Assembly (NCBI GenBank): GCA_039519185.1
Contig: CM076849.1
Span: forward strand, 72,287,784-72,351,783
Source: Astragalus membranaceus
Lineage: Eukaryota > Streptophyta > Magnoliopsida > Fabales > Fabaceae
Direction: 5' to 3'
DNA: 64,000 bases
Positions within the stretch are counted from its first letter, which is position 1; each line of letters begins with the position of its first letter. Under the pieces are notes generated by a model. That model did not search any database and was not told the origin of the DNA. It saw nothing but the letters and a program-made list of their open reading frames with translations. This document shows positions 9,736-19,869 of this stretch, piece by piece. The translations under genes and the position numbers were made by a program.

Positions 9736-11184
9736 ATTCAAGAAGGAACAGGTTGGTGTTGAGTCACATTCGGATTTCGAGTCCTTTGAGAGATCTGATT
9801 CACTCAGCCCAAGAGGTTGATTTAGAGCTACAAGCACAGAAGATGTTACCGAATTACACCAAAGACGGGGACGGCGTAATTTGCTTTGATGGTAGAATCT
9901 GTGTGCCGAATGATGAGAATGTGAAGAGGCAAGTTTTAGAAGAGGCTCATAAGAGTCAGTTCTCAATACATCCTGGGTCTACCAAGATGTATCGGGATTT
10001 GAAGCAATTGTACTGGTGGCCGGGTATGAAAGTGGATATTGCAGAGTTTGTGTCTCGATGCTTGACTTGTCAAAGGGTTAAGATAGAGCACCAGAAGCCA
10101 GGTGGCCAGTTACAGCCGTTAAATGTGCCAGAATGGAAATGGGAAAGCATTTCTATGGATTTTGTCATGGGATTTCCACGGTCCCAAGCCGGAAATGATT
10201 CTATTTGGGTAGTGGTGGATCGCTTGACCAAGTCCGCCCATTTTATTTCGGTGCGTTTGAATCACAAGGTTGCTAAGTTAGCAGATGAGTATCTCAAGAA
10301 TATTGTGAATTTGCATGGAATCCCTACCAATATCGTCTGTGATCGAGATCCCAAGTTCACATCTCGGTTTTGGAGAGCACTGAATATGGCGTTGGGAACA
10401 GCGGTGTGTGTTAGCACCGCTTACCATCCACAAACTGAGAGGACAATTCAGACATTGGAGGATATGTTGAGGGCTTGCGTACTCGATAGTGGAGGCAGAT
10501 GGGAGGATCATCTTCCATTGGTAGAATTTTCATACAACAACAGTTACCATTTGAGTATCGGAATGGCTCCATATGAAGCATTGTATGGAAGGAAGTGTAG
10601 AACACCATTGTGTTGGTGGGATGTAGGTGAGCAGAGGTTGTTGGGACCAGATTTGGTCCGTGAGACTACGGAGAAGATCCGTCAGATAAGGGAAAGGATG
10701 AAGGCCGCTCAGAGTCGACAAAAGAGTTATGCCGATAAAAGAAGAAGACCGTTAGAATTCGAAGAAGGAGACCATGTCTTTTTAAGACTTTCTCCAACCA
10801 TCGGGACCAGTATCGCATTGCGAGCGAAGAAACTCAGTCCTCGGTATGTCAGACCCTTCCAGATTATCGAGCGAGTTGGGCCAGTAGCATATCGCATTGC
10901 ATTACCTCCAGAAATGTCCAGATTACATGATGTGTTTCATGTATCCCAGTTAAGGAAGTATATTCATGACCCGAATCAACCTTTTAAGTCATGAAACGAT
11001 CGACATCAGACCGGATATATCTTATCAGCCTACTCCAGTCAGGATCATCGAACGTGGCGAGAAAACGCTCCGGACGAGATCAATTCCTATTGTCAAGGTG
11101 CTTTGGGACGGTGCATCACCCGACGAAGCAACATGGGAAGTAGAGGAGAACATGCGGGTGAAATATCCCCATCTTTTCGATTGA
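9736..11184 (+). pseudogene. Integrase and chromodomain of a Tekay-like chromovirus
   Basis: From 9753 the frame gives the His-His-Cys-Cys zinc motif (HKSQFSIHPG ... CLTCQRVK) and the core catalytic motifs MDFVMGFP, CDRDPKF and TLEDML. A GPF/Y-like region (VGPVAYRIALP) and HDVFHVSQLRKY follow. In the core, HPQT runs directly into ERTIQ; the usual DGQS between them is missing, a 12-bp deletion. After FKS* at 10992-10994 the chromodomain continues in another frame (from 10966), ending WEVEENMRVKYPHLF at 11184, so there is a frameshift near 10985. Established knowledge: chromodomains mark chromoviruses and direct integration to heterochromatin. No upstream pol remains. Confidence 0.85.
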
Positions 11185-11233
11185 GGTACGTTTTGTCAAT
11201 TTTGAGGACAAAATTTTTAAAAGTTGGGGTGAT

Positions 11234-12286
11234 TGTAACATCCCCTAATTAGCTAATTTAATTAAATTAAATTAGCAAGAGGTTAAGTGGATTAGTTAGC
11301 ATAATTACTAAATTATGTGATGTTGATATAAGTGATTTTAGTCCTACACAATTAAAGTAAGGCATTGATATAAGTTAGACTTCATTGCAAAACGAAGTCA
11401 TAAGGAGAGGCTAAATAAGCGGAAGGGTAGGATAGTAATTTTCCCCTCCACAGTCCCACCAAAATCCAGCTGAATCCTTGCCACCACACACACACTCAGC
11501 CACAAGTTCATTTTTGAAAAAACAGAAGAAATAAGAGGAGAGAAAGTCGAGAAGGGGAGAGGAAGAAGGAGAGAAGAGAAGTTCCTGAATTCAGCTTGCA
11601 TGTAAGTCATATTCACACCATTCTTCACCATTTTTCGTTCTTTTCACATTGGTACCAATTTTATCAACTCATTCACCTCCTTTCCCATTTCACCATTGCT
11701 GAAATTTCAAAGATCCAAGTGAGAAAATGGAGTTTTGAGAAGTTTGGAAGCTTGCATGCCAAAGTCAAGGCTAGCTTGGAGTAAAACCGAACCTACCTTG
11801 TGTATTGGAGTAGATTAGAAGGGATTTCAGTAGCTGTTTCGTTGGGGGTGAGTTCAAGTTCGAAGTTGAGAGCATTTCGAGGATCGTTCGTGTGATTTCG
11901 GTCTTTCGGGAGCCTTGTCTTCGAGTTGGTTTGTGATTTTCATCACGATAAGGTGAGTTCTATACTCGCTTAGGGACGTTTTGTTGTCGAGTCATTTTAC
12001 TTTCTGGATCGTTACTACTAAAATCCTCTTTGTGAAAACTTGACGAAAACGTTTTATCGAAAAACCGTAAATTGCATAATTGCTCGAATTGATTGGATGG
12101 TTGATTGATGATATGTATTGTTTGATTGTTTAATCGCTTTCACTGGTCTGGAATATTAATTGTTATGATAGGATATCGATCGGAACGAAATTGGAATCAA
12201 AACGGACTTGGAAAAATGACACGAAACTGGAAAATTGGCCACTGTCAAGGACGCACGGATCGTGCCTCACAAGGGCACGGATAGAA
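11234..12286 (+). repeat. Right LTR of the Tekay-like element
   Basis: Starts TGTAACATCCCC right after the polypurine tract AAAAGTTGGGGTGAT and ends in Athila-A LTR sequence. A further GCACG-GAT-CGTGC dyad lies at 12253-12265. Confidence 0.85.
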
Positions 12287-12974
12287 ATTTAGCTATCCAA
12301 AGTCATAAAGAACAATAAAATAGAAGTTAGAGTCATGAATTGCAGAGATAAAAATAACCCGGAAATTAGAGAAATTCTTATTCTGAGTCTCCAGTCTCCT
12401 TTTTCTGCTTTAAAGCTCTCTCACAATGTCAAGAACGGATACCCAGTTATTCTGAGTCTCCAGTCTCCAGTCTTCTAATGTTTGTGAATGTGTGGCCCTC
12501 TCTCACTCACAAGTGAAGCCCTCCTTTTATATTAGTTCATTTTCATTCTCTCCAAGCTAGGGTAGTGTGTCATTTCTTTTTCCTCAAGTCAAGTTTGTTT
12601 CCTCTTTTAATTGCAAGAGCCCCTTTTTATCTCCATCCCAAAATATTAGGATTCAGATACTTCCTAAATATTTGTTGCTTGCTATCCACTCCACGCCTCT
12701 TTCTTTCTCTCGAAGTCACATGTGCATCAGTTTCAATTGAATCACCAAGAGGATCTTTTTCTGTTTATTACCGTGGGCCTTCTTGCATTACTGGGCTTGG
12801 ACTTGGCCTTCTTACATTTAAGTGGCTCTAAATTGAATTTTCATTCTTTTTCATATTTCCTTCTTTTCTGCAAAATAAAGAGCAAATTAAGTCAACGGTT
12901 TATATAATTAGTAATAATTGCTCTAAAAATGACCTAAAACTATCTCTAAAAATGCACTAAATTGGGGTTTATCA

Positions 12975-12990
12975 ACTCCCCCACACTTAA
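12975..12990 (-). other. Athila-A polypurine tract
   Basis: On the - strand AAGTGTGGGGGAGT abuts the LTR start TGATAAACC. This primes plus-strand synthesis and fixes the element as - sense. Confidence 0.8.
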
Positions 12991-14613
12991 CTTTTGCTTG
13001 TCTTCAAGCAAATTTCCTGGCTCAATAAAAATTTCGAATAAATAATAGAGACAGCCAAACAATGGACGCAAAATTAGAACCATAATGATAGACAATAGAA
13101 AATATAGCACATATGAGGTGTCAAAAGGTTGCCCAATTAGAGGCTCAAGTCCCTAAAGAATACATTTCTGTGAACAAGGGGACTCGCTCACAATCTCTCT
13201 AAGTGTTTAGGGACTAGGGAAAATATACATTCAAGTTTCCCCAAAATGCACATTACCATAAGCTTGTAATTTGACCAAATCTCCACTAAATAGTTCACAT
13301 GCATACAAAAGATGGGGTGTTATGGGTTGTAATGGGGCCATGGTGAATTCAAGTAGGGTAGGAAATAAGAATGAAAGGATAATCAAAGGGTTAAAAAAAG
13401 AAGCACATAGTAACCTTTGAAACCAAATATGGAGCTCATATCTATTTGACAAATTTTGTCCAAACTCCAAATTAATTTCACTTCCTTCTGCACTCCTTTT
13501 CTATTGGCACAACTCTTTTTGATTTGCCTTTCCTTTTGAGTAGACACTTTTTGGTTTGCCTTGCTCTTGAGTATTTTTTTTATTTGCCTTTTCCTCCTTC
13601 TTGCTTATTATTTTTTTTTTCAAATTTTATTTCTTTTTTTTTTTCACTTTTCTTAGGAGGAAAAGGTAAACACATAAGTCACACCTATTTTTTTCAGTCC
13701 TGACAAGATAGACAACTAACATACAGGACAAAATTGTAATTTTCAATAGTTGCTCCAAATTTAATTTCAAATGGTTACCACAGATAAAAGAAAAAATTAT
13801 ATCTAGGTACCAAAGAAAAAATATAATAAATAGGCTCAAAGGGGGCAACTAATGGATAAATTCAACAAACAACTCTGAGGCCAGAAAATTACCTAAATTC
13901 CCCAAATCTTTTTACATTATGCAAATCAATTTTCGCCTTGTAATGGTCAAAAGACAAATTCTAGAATGTAGCAAATTGGGAAACACACTCATAGAAAGAA
14001 AAGGGGTATATGATTTAGTATCAATCCCCTTATGAAGGCTCAAATCTCACATTTAGAAGCCGGTTCACAAAAAGTACTCAACAGGCACAATGCTAATTAT
14101 CATCTTCCTAAGGACAACCTCATAGTTACAATCAAGCACAAGTCTGTCAAATAAATTAGTTATGGGGTCCCAAAAAGGCATAATCTCTTTTTTTTTTAAG
14201 CATAGTTCATTCAAAACAAGGCAGAAAAAATGCTATCAACATATGTAGTGGGTATGTGCATTAATAGAGATATAGAGATCAAGTGACAAGATATAATATC
14301 CTCCCCCACACTAGCATGAAGCATGGTCCACAATGCAAAATGATCAAACAGGAACAAAAATAAATAAAGAGAGAGTAAGAGTGACTTCCCTGAGAGAACT
14401 TGCAGTCTGAGCTTATTCATAAAATCAAAACAAAACAAATGCAAAACAAAAATAACAGAAAACAAAACACAGGTTGCCTCCTGTGAAGCGCTTGTTTAAC
14501 GTCATGAGCCTGACGATAATTGGTGCTTAATCAGGGGGCTCTCCAAGAGAAAATTTAACATCTAACGCTATCCACCTTCTTAGTTTTCTAACAATGTGGT
14601 TCACATTATTCTT
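12991..14613 (-). other. Athila-A internal non-coding region
   Basis: AT-rich DNA with long T and pyrimidine runs around 13480-13660. The short frames on either strand match no retroelement domain. It resembles the untranslated 3' part of LARD-type elements. Confidence 0.6.
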
Positions 14614-15012
14614 TCATTTTCCACGTGGTGGTTGAACTTCAAAGGATGATGAAATTTTTATTGTATCTTCACCCACCACTATGCTAGGATCCTGCAAAAT
14701 AAGAATTTTTTCCAACACTAAAAATGTTAGTTTCAACCACATCATCAAATAAGGAGAAGTTAAAGAAGAGAAAATTTCATTGGAATTTACAGCTTTAATA
14801 ACATCATCTTCTTTACTACTCCTTAAAGTTACCTTTCCCCTGTGAACCTCAATTGCAGCATCACCAATGGTTAAAACAATTTGTCCAAAAATTTGGGCTT
14901 TCTCCTCTTTCTCCAAATCAAGAACCAACGGATCTTTCTCATTCTCCTTACAAATGCTCTCATCAATGAAATCTGTTGTTTCAATTTGACACCCTTCAAT
15001 AGGAGTCATCAT
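14614..15012 (-). CDS. Athila-A hypothetical acidic protein fragment
   Basis: 133 codons from ATG to stop on the - strand, with Glu/Asp/Lys-rich segments and a hydrophobic stretch (MMWLKLTFLVLEKILIL), ending in VQPPRGK. I recall such sequence from non-autonomous Athila-like elements, ahead of the block with SLGEPPD, which is visible out of frame just downstream. It is probably a remnant of a gag-side protein; function unknown. Confidence 0.4.
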   Translation of the reverse strand: MMTPIEGCQIETTDFIDESICKENEKDPLVLDLEKEEKAQIFGQIVLTIGDAAIEVHRGKVTLRSSKEDDVIKAVNSNEIFSSLTSPYLMMWLKLTFLVLEKILILQDPSIVVGEDTIKISSSFEVQPPRGK

Positions 15013-15123
15013 TTTGATTTGACTCCCTTTAGTAGGAGTCTCTTCATATTTTGTGAGAGCTTCTTCCTCTAGATTATCCTCTATTGAGAACTCTTCATCA
15101 CTCCTAAGAATATTATCTTTGTA

Positions 15124-15618
15124 TTACTCAGTTTGTGAATAAGGAATTTCTTGGGTCTCTTGAGATAACAAAGCAATGATATTTGCGATTTGATCTGTCA
15201 TGGTATCAAGTTTATCCCCCAAGGTATCAATTCTTCTCTCAAAGGTATCAAATTTTTCAAATGGTTGCTCCATGAATTTGACTAAGACCTCATCGGTATC
15301 AGATTCCTCCTCTTGCCCTTGCACTTGTAGTGACTCATAATTATCCCAGTGGGAGGAATAAGGAGGTGGCTCATAGTCATCCCAATAGTCTGAATAAGGT
15401 TCATAAGGAGGAGGAGAAATTTGGATCTGCCATTGAGACATATACCAATATGACTTCTCTAAATTTCTTTGTGCCTCTGCCTCTCTAATTTTATATACAT
15501 ATTTTTTTTGATAAGATAAAGAAAAAACAAAATTAAGATTAAAGCAAAAAAAATGTCTAAAGCAATAAAAATCTTTTTCGTTTAATATTGTCAAATTAAT
15601 CCCCGGCAACGGCGCCAA
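15124..15618 (-). CDS. Athila-A gag-like N-terminal ORF
   Basis: The frame opens inside the primer site (TGGCGCCGTTGCCGGGG reads APLPG), so the real start is more likely the Met of MSQWQIQISPPPYEPY. It encodes a Pro/Tyr/Asp-rich tract, an acidic EEESDTDEV stretch and a short amphipathic helix (FDTFERRIDTLGDKLDTMTDQ). There is no matrix or zinc-knuckle domain. It is in the gag position of a non-autonomous element. Low complexity limits confidence. Confidence 0.45.
   Translation of the reverse strand: MAPLPGINLTILNEKDFYCFRHFFCFNLNFVFSLSYQKKYVYKIREAEAQRNLEKSYWYMSQWQIQISPPPYEPYSDYWDDYEPPPYSSHWDNYESLQVQGQEEESDTDEVLVKFMEQPFEKFDTFERRIDTLGDKLDTMTDQIANIIALLSQETQEIPYSQTE
15600..15617 (-). other. Athila-A primer binding site
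   Basis: On the - strand TGGCGCCGTTGCCGGGG begins 6 nt inside the 5' LTR. This is the primer sequence typical of Athila-type elements, usually assigned to Asp-tRNA. Confidence 0.8.
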
Positions 15619-15623
15619 AAACT

Positions 15624-16941
15624 TGTTGCGTTAAAAACACACTTAGAGCAAGTGTACTCTTTCGCAAAAGTAGTGTAAAAGATTATCGAATCCACAGAGA
15701 TTAATCAACAAGTACCAAATTAGTCAAGATTATATATTGTTTAGACGAACAAATAATTGAGTTGTTATGAAACCAAATTCCTTGCAAGCTTTGATTCCCT
15801 TATGTCTAATTCTACCCGAATTCCTTTATCTTATTTAATTACCAATCCCTTTACTAAAACTATTAATCCGTTTGGTCATTCGTGATTAATATTCTTTTTC
15901 CTAAATAAACCCTTGTTTGGTCATGCAAGAATTTAAATTCAAGAAAAGCATAAAGATCAAAAATGTCGAATGATTGGAAGACTAAATTAAGGTTTGGTCA
16001 TGCAATAATTATAGCCCCAATTATCCTATAGATCCACTAACTAATTGCAGTACGGTCACTGATTAATTAATTGATTATGAACATGCAAAGGGTGGCTAAT
16101 CCTAATTATGTGATAAAAACAATAGAACAATATTAATTGAAATAAAATTTAGAATTCAAATATGAAACTAGAACATAAAAAAGCCTCTAAACTTGCAAGA
16201 TCCACCTAAGACCTTAGAAGAGGATTTAGCTATCCAAAGTCATAAAAAACAATAAAATAGAAATTAGAGTCATGAATTACAGAGATAAAAATAACCCGGA
16301 AATTAGAGAAATTCTTATTGAGTCTCCAGTCTCCTTTTTCTGCTCCAAAGATCTCTCACAATGTCAAGAACGGATACCCACTTATTCCTCTCTCACTGTC
16401 CGCGTTGCTTTTCCTTCTAGTGTTTATGAATGTGCGGCCCTCACTCACTCACAAGTGAAGCCCTCCGTTTATATTAATTCATTTTCTTTCTCTCCAAGCT
16501 AGGGTAGCGTGTCATTCCTTTTTTCTCAAGTCAAGCTTGTTTCCTCTTTTAATTGCAAGAGCACCTTTTTATCTCCATCCCTAAATATTTGGATTCAGGT
16601 ACTTCCTAAATATTTGTTACTTGCTATCCACTCCATGCCTCTTTCTTTCTCTCGAAGTAACATGTGCATCAGTTTCAATTGAATCACCAAGAGGATCTTC
16701 TTCTGTTTATTACCGTGGGCCTTCCTGCATTAATGGGCTTGGACTTGCTTTCTTTTATTTGTTAGCCATATATATATATTACATTTAAGTGGCTCTAAAT
16801 TGAATTTTCATTCTTTTTCATATTTCTTTCTTTTCTGCAAAATAAAGAGCAAATTAAGTCAACGGTTTATATAATTAGTAATAATTGCTCCAAAAATGAC
16901 CTAAAACTATCTCTAAAAATGTACTAAATTGGGGTTTGTTA
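15624..16941 (-). repeat. Athila-A right (5') LTR, intact
   Basis: 1318 bp, AT-rich, aligned with 8183-8695 and 12287-12974. The inner end is TGTTGCGTT. The outer end has drifted from TTTATCA to TTTGTTA. Confidence 0.85.
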
Positions 16942-16946
16942 GACTC

Positions 16947-17198
16947 CACGGACCGCGGCTCACCAGGTCCTTCCGATGGACCACCTATCGAATATCCAGC
17001 CTCCCTCAAAGCAGCAAGGGGTCCTCGATATGATCCATGAAGTCGAGCAATTATCTTCATCCTAGGCATCAGACACCATCTGCGGGACAGGGGGCAGGAA
17101 GTCAGAACAAGCATTATGAGATAGAAAGATAACTTGTCGACCATCCCCCTCTCCTGTGGTCGCCCTTGAGGGCAACGAGGAAAGCGTAGCATGCACAC
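16947..17198 (-). pseudogene. Tat-1 antisense gene, N-terminal exon separated by Athila-A
   Basis: On the - strand a CCCGCAG acceptor precedes ATGGTGTCTGATGCC, followed by a frame with MPRMKIIARLHG, GPLAALREAGYSIGG and a Pro/Glu/Ser-rich tail that reaches 16947 exactly at the Athila-A target site. The frame is compatible with the 8182-7493 segment once Athila-A and one target copy are ignored. I recognise no domain; it corresponds to the low-complexity N-terminus of the Tat-2 antisense protein. Confidence 0.55.
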
Positions 17199-17369
17199 AT
17201 AAAAACAACTCTACTCATAAGATCCAAACAAAGAAGCAAAATTTTCAAATACATCTGCTTCAAAGTATGAAGTTAAAATTGATACTTGCGAGGTGAAGAT
17301 TTGAGACTCTGTGAAGCTTCCAAAACACAGGCGGACGCACACAATGGCTTTGAGATGCATGACTGAAGA

Positions 17370-17650
17370 GTCTTCACGCCTCTATCAAACAATATGCGTT
17401 GAAGAGAGAGAAAAATGCAAGGAAACTCTTCACGCCTCTATCAGTCAATATGCGTTGAAGAGAGAGAAAAACGCAAAAGAGCTTGGCTCTTCAAGCCTCT
17501 CCATGGCTAGATGCATCGAGACCCCTCATGCCTCTTCACAGCTAGACGCGTCGCGCCTCTCCACAGCTAGATGTGTCGCGCCTCTTCACAGCTAGACGCG
17601 TCGCGCCTCTCCACAGCTAGATGTGTCTCGCCTCTTCACAACTGGATGCG
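17370..17650 (+). repeat. Tat-1 tandem repeats (57-bp and 25-bp units)
   Basis: Two 57-bp units (TCTTCACGCCTCTATCA...) start at 17370 and 17427. From about 17520 come about five 25-bp units alternating CTCTTCACAGCTAGACGCGT and CTCCACAGCTAGATGTGT types, each CpG-rich. A looser unit of about 60 bp (GCGTCGCGTCTA...GAAGGC) runs from 17830 to 18310 around the palindrome. Minisatellites next to the 3' LTR are a known trait of Tat/Ogre elements. Confidence 0.85.
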
Positions 17651-17896
17651 TCGAGGCGAGCTAGATGCGTCGCGCCTCCCTCTGGCATCTCAACATGCCT
17701 AGATGCATCAAAGAGAGAGAAGAATGCCTCAATCTACTTAGAAGAGCCAAGTGAGAGAAGAATCCTCCCACCTCAGAACATGAAAATGCGTCGAAGTCGA
17801 AGGAGGAACACCACGACTCATTTTACTCACTTGTGTCGCGTCTAGTAGCTGATTCTTGAAGGCTCTGCGCACCTCAAAAAGGTCACTGGCGTTGCA

Positions 17897-18214
17897 TGTA
17901 ACAGCCCAGGTCCACCGCAGCGGCCACCCCGGTCCCACTGTTACCTCACGGTCTTTTCTACCCCCCTTGTAGAATTTTTGCCTTCCGTGGGAATCGAACC
18001 TTGCACCTGAGGCATAAGTGCAAGTTAAACCCCCTTCCCACTACCAATTGAGCGCGCGCTCAATTGGTAGTGGGAAGGGGGTTTAACTTGCACTTATGCC
18101 TCAGGTGCAAGGTTCGATTCCCACGGAAGGCAAAAATTCTACAAGGGGGGTAGAAAAGACCGTGAGGTAACAGTGGGACCGGGGTGGCCGCTGCGGTGGA
18201 CCTGGGCTGTTACA
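17897..18214. repeat. Perfect 318-bp palindrome with 5-bp target duplication
   Basis: Two 159-bp arms are exact reverse complements, meeting at AGCGC|GCGCT (18055/18056). The ends are TGTAACA...TGTTACA. TTGCA flanks both sides (17892-17896 and 18215-18219). The surrounding tandem repeat, GCGTTGCATCTA, becomes continuous when the insert and one TTGCA are removed, so this is an insertion. TG/CA ends with a 5-bp duplication fit retroviral-type integration. Each arm holds a tRNA-like pol III B box (GGTTCGATTCC, + strand 18112-18122) and an A-box-like CTCAATTGGTAG. A transcript would fold into an uninterrupted 159-bp duplex. Confidence 0.9.
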
Positions 18215-19230
18215 TTGCATCTAGGAGCTGACTCGTGAAGGCACTGTGCGCCTCAAGTGGCTCACATGCGTCGCGTCTAAGAGCTGGTTTGTGAAGGCTC
18301 TCCATGTTTCACGTCTCAGATCACTTGCATATGTTGAATGAAAGAAAAGTCTGGGACGGATTTGAGGAAAAATACCTCACTCCCCAGCTTGCTTGAAAAT
18401 GACGAGCTTGAGGGGAGCATCTCGTGCCTCAGATTTGCTGAAAGCACGAAGCTGAAGGTAGAGGTCTCGTACGTAAGGCACTTGTCACCGGAGCAAAACT
18501 CTTCCTCAAGGTGGTCTTAGGCCACGGATCAATGAAAAATCGCAAAAATCTCAATTGACGGAAGCTCACATATTCATAGTAGCCGAAAAGCCATTAACCA
18601 CAAAGAGGCAGACAAGCAGGCGGGAAGCCAAAGCAAAAAGGGGATCCAATCCAATTCAAAAAGATTGGGTTTTTGCATATCATACTTAATCTTTGGTGCA
18701 TTACAATGATCAAGGCAAGACCGACTTGTCTACCTTAAACTCTCCACTCAACCAAAGGTCCAAGGAAAAGGCGCACAGGCACGAATTCATCAGCAAGGCA
18801 TGAGACCATGGGGTCTTAGGCAGCACGAATAAGACCATGAGGTCTCACGCATCAGGCAAGAAACCACGAGGTCTCGGGTCTCAGCCACCAGACACGGAGA
18901 CAAGCACAAGCAGGGGACCTTGGGGTCTCAGTCCTCTTCTCCCTCTTTCTCATTCTTTGGGTCTCACCACTCCCTCTCTCGTGGAGTGGGTTAGATTTTG
19001 CAAAGGATAAGAGTTCGCTTCCTTGACCAAAGCCATGAAAATTGTTACTAGGCGATAAGAAGACGCCTCGTAACCACAAACTATCAGGTGCTTTCGGGAG
19101 CAATGATACTGTCGGCAGCAACAGGCCATCCTGTCGGGACGACCCGATACAACCTGCAGAGGCGGATTAGCCAACAGGTACGATGTCAGCAAAGACTTCA
19201 AGGAAAGACCATCCTCCAGAATAATCTCAG
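18215..19230. other. Tat-1 3' region, non-coding
   Basis: Continues the degenerate repeats to about 18330, then shows scattered copies of CATGAGGTCTCA / CACGAGGTCTCG-type motifs at 18800-18940. No convincing frame. It ends in the polypurine tract. Confidence 0.5.
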
Positions 19231-19242
19231 CTTGGGGGCAAC
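19231..19242 (+). other. Tat-1 polypurine tract
   Basis: GCTTGGGGGCAAC abuts the right LTR start TGTTCTGG. It matches the Tat-2 tract (CTTGGGGGGAAAC before TGTTCC) and fixes Tat-1 as + sense. Confidence 0.75.
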
Positions 19243-19595
19243 TGTTCTGGACTGGACCAAGAGGCCCATTCAGCAATTAGACAATGGATAGGCCCAATCA
19301 TTTTGATCCACATCCACCAAGAATCAGCCCACTTATGGCTCTCACATTTGGATGGCTCAGATTCATCTGACCGATCCAACGACTCAAATCCTACATGAAA
19401 CATTATAAATACTGGCTCACATTGCCATAAATAGGTACATTCTCATTCCTAGATCATACTACTCTCTTATTCCCTATAGTGACTTGGGCGTCAGAGTGGC
19501 ATTGCAGGTGCCCCACCCGGAGTCCTTTCAACACTCCGCTCGGAATGCAAGAGACCTACCAACAGCAGTCACCGCAGCACTACTAGGTACTGAAC

Positions 19596-19596
<1 letters not shown>
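19243..19596 (+). repeat. Tat-1 right (3') LTR
   Basis: 354 bp, TGTTCTGG...GGTACTGAACA, with a TATAAATA box. It is the complete copy; an AT microsatellite follows immediately. Confidence 0.85.

Positions 19597-19638
<42 letters not shown>
19597..19638. repeat. (AT)n(AG)n microsatellite
   Basis: Borders the right Tat-1 LTR and mirrors the (TA)n(TG)n run at 5485-5529. Confidence 0.9.
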
Positions 19639-19647
19639 TATCAGATG

Positions 19648-19869
19648 AGAACTAGTGCTCATAGTGAGATATGAGAACTAATCATTATAACCACTAGATT
19701 ACAACCAACAATTTAGATTACCTCCTTAATTATAGGATCCCATGTGATTTGTAACTCAAAACGAAGCAACCACACAAGATCCTATAATTAGGGAGGTAAT
19801 CTAAATCGTTGATTTTAATATAACGGTTATAATGATTAGTTCTCATATCTCACTATGAGCACCAGTTCT
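19648..19869. mobile_element. MITE-like inverted-repeat element
   Basis: AGAACTAGTGCTCATAGTG at the left pairs with CACTATGAGCACCAGTTCT at the right. The arms of about 95 bp pair imperfectly, with a short loop near 19745-19765 and no coding capacity. No target duplication is obvious, so the superfamily is open. Confidence 0.7.

Larger units (their letters stand above)
8696..12286 (+). mobile_element. Tekay-like chromovirus remnant in foldback form
   Basis: The order is an inverted partial LTR (8696-9728), integrase plus chromodomain (9736-11184), and a direct LTR (11234-12286). The two LTR copies are in opposite orientation and pair over about 0.9 kb; the left copy lacks the first 145 bp or so of the LTR. 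Gag, protease, RT and RNase H are absent. An inversion, or capture of an inverted LTR, must have followed or accompanied insertion. No target duplication is visible. Confidence 0.75.
8183..12974 (-). repeat. Athila-A left (3') LTR, interrupted
   Basis: LTR sequence is at 8183-8695 and 12287-12974 and matches the intact right LTR. Between them lies the Tekay-like foldback. About 30 bp found in the intact copy (around 16194-16226) is missing at the break, so the insertion or a later event deleted target DNA. Both parts are AT-rich with no coding capacity. Confidence 0.8.
8183..16941 (-). mobile_element. Athila-A: non-autonomous Athila-like LTR element inserted in the Tat-1 antisense gene
   Basis: Two LTRs (8183-12974, interrupted; 15624-16941) read TGATAAACC...GCAACA on the - strand. 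The primer site TGGCGCCGTTGCCGGGG follows the right LTR and a GTGTGGGGGAGT polypurine tract precedes the left one, so the sense is -. Flanks are GAATC (8178-8182) and GACTC (16942-16946), a 5-bp target duplication with one change. The interior (12975-15623) codes only for short gag-like pieces; there is no RT or integrase. This fits a non-autonomous LARD or TR-GAG type. The left LTR was later broken by the Tekay-like element. Confidence 0.82.
5527..19596 (+). mobile_element. Tat-1: defective Tat-lineage Ty3/gypsy element with only the antisense gene
   Basis: Two copies of one LTR (5527-5863 and 19243-19596, about 95% identical by eye) start TGTTCTGG and share a block homologous to the Tat-2 LTR (GGCGTCGGAGTGGCATTGCAGG). 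A G-rich tract before 19243 fixes the sense as +. Without Athila-A the interior is about 4.6 kb and has no gag, protease, RT, RNase H or integrase. What remains is an antisense gene homologous to that of Tat-2 and a tandem-repeat region typical of Tat/Ogre 3' ends. The left LTR breaks off about 15 bp early and no primer site follows, so one deletion probably removed the LTR end through pol. Confidence 0.8.

Noticed and set aside
12565..12907. Two overlapping + strand frames
   Set aside because: They lie in Athila-A LTR sequence, antisense to the element, and are hydrophobic by composition only.
17520..17650. Regular 25-bp repeats resembling a CRISPR array
   Set aside because: Units are contiguous with no unique spacers, and the context is a plant retrotransposon 3' region; this is a minisatellite.
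18056..18140. tRNA gene suggested by A-box-like and perfect B-box sequences
   Set aside because: I cannot fold a full cloverleaf with an acceptor stem and anticodon; the sequence is an arm of the palindrome, at most tRNA-derived.
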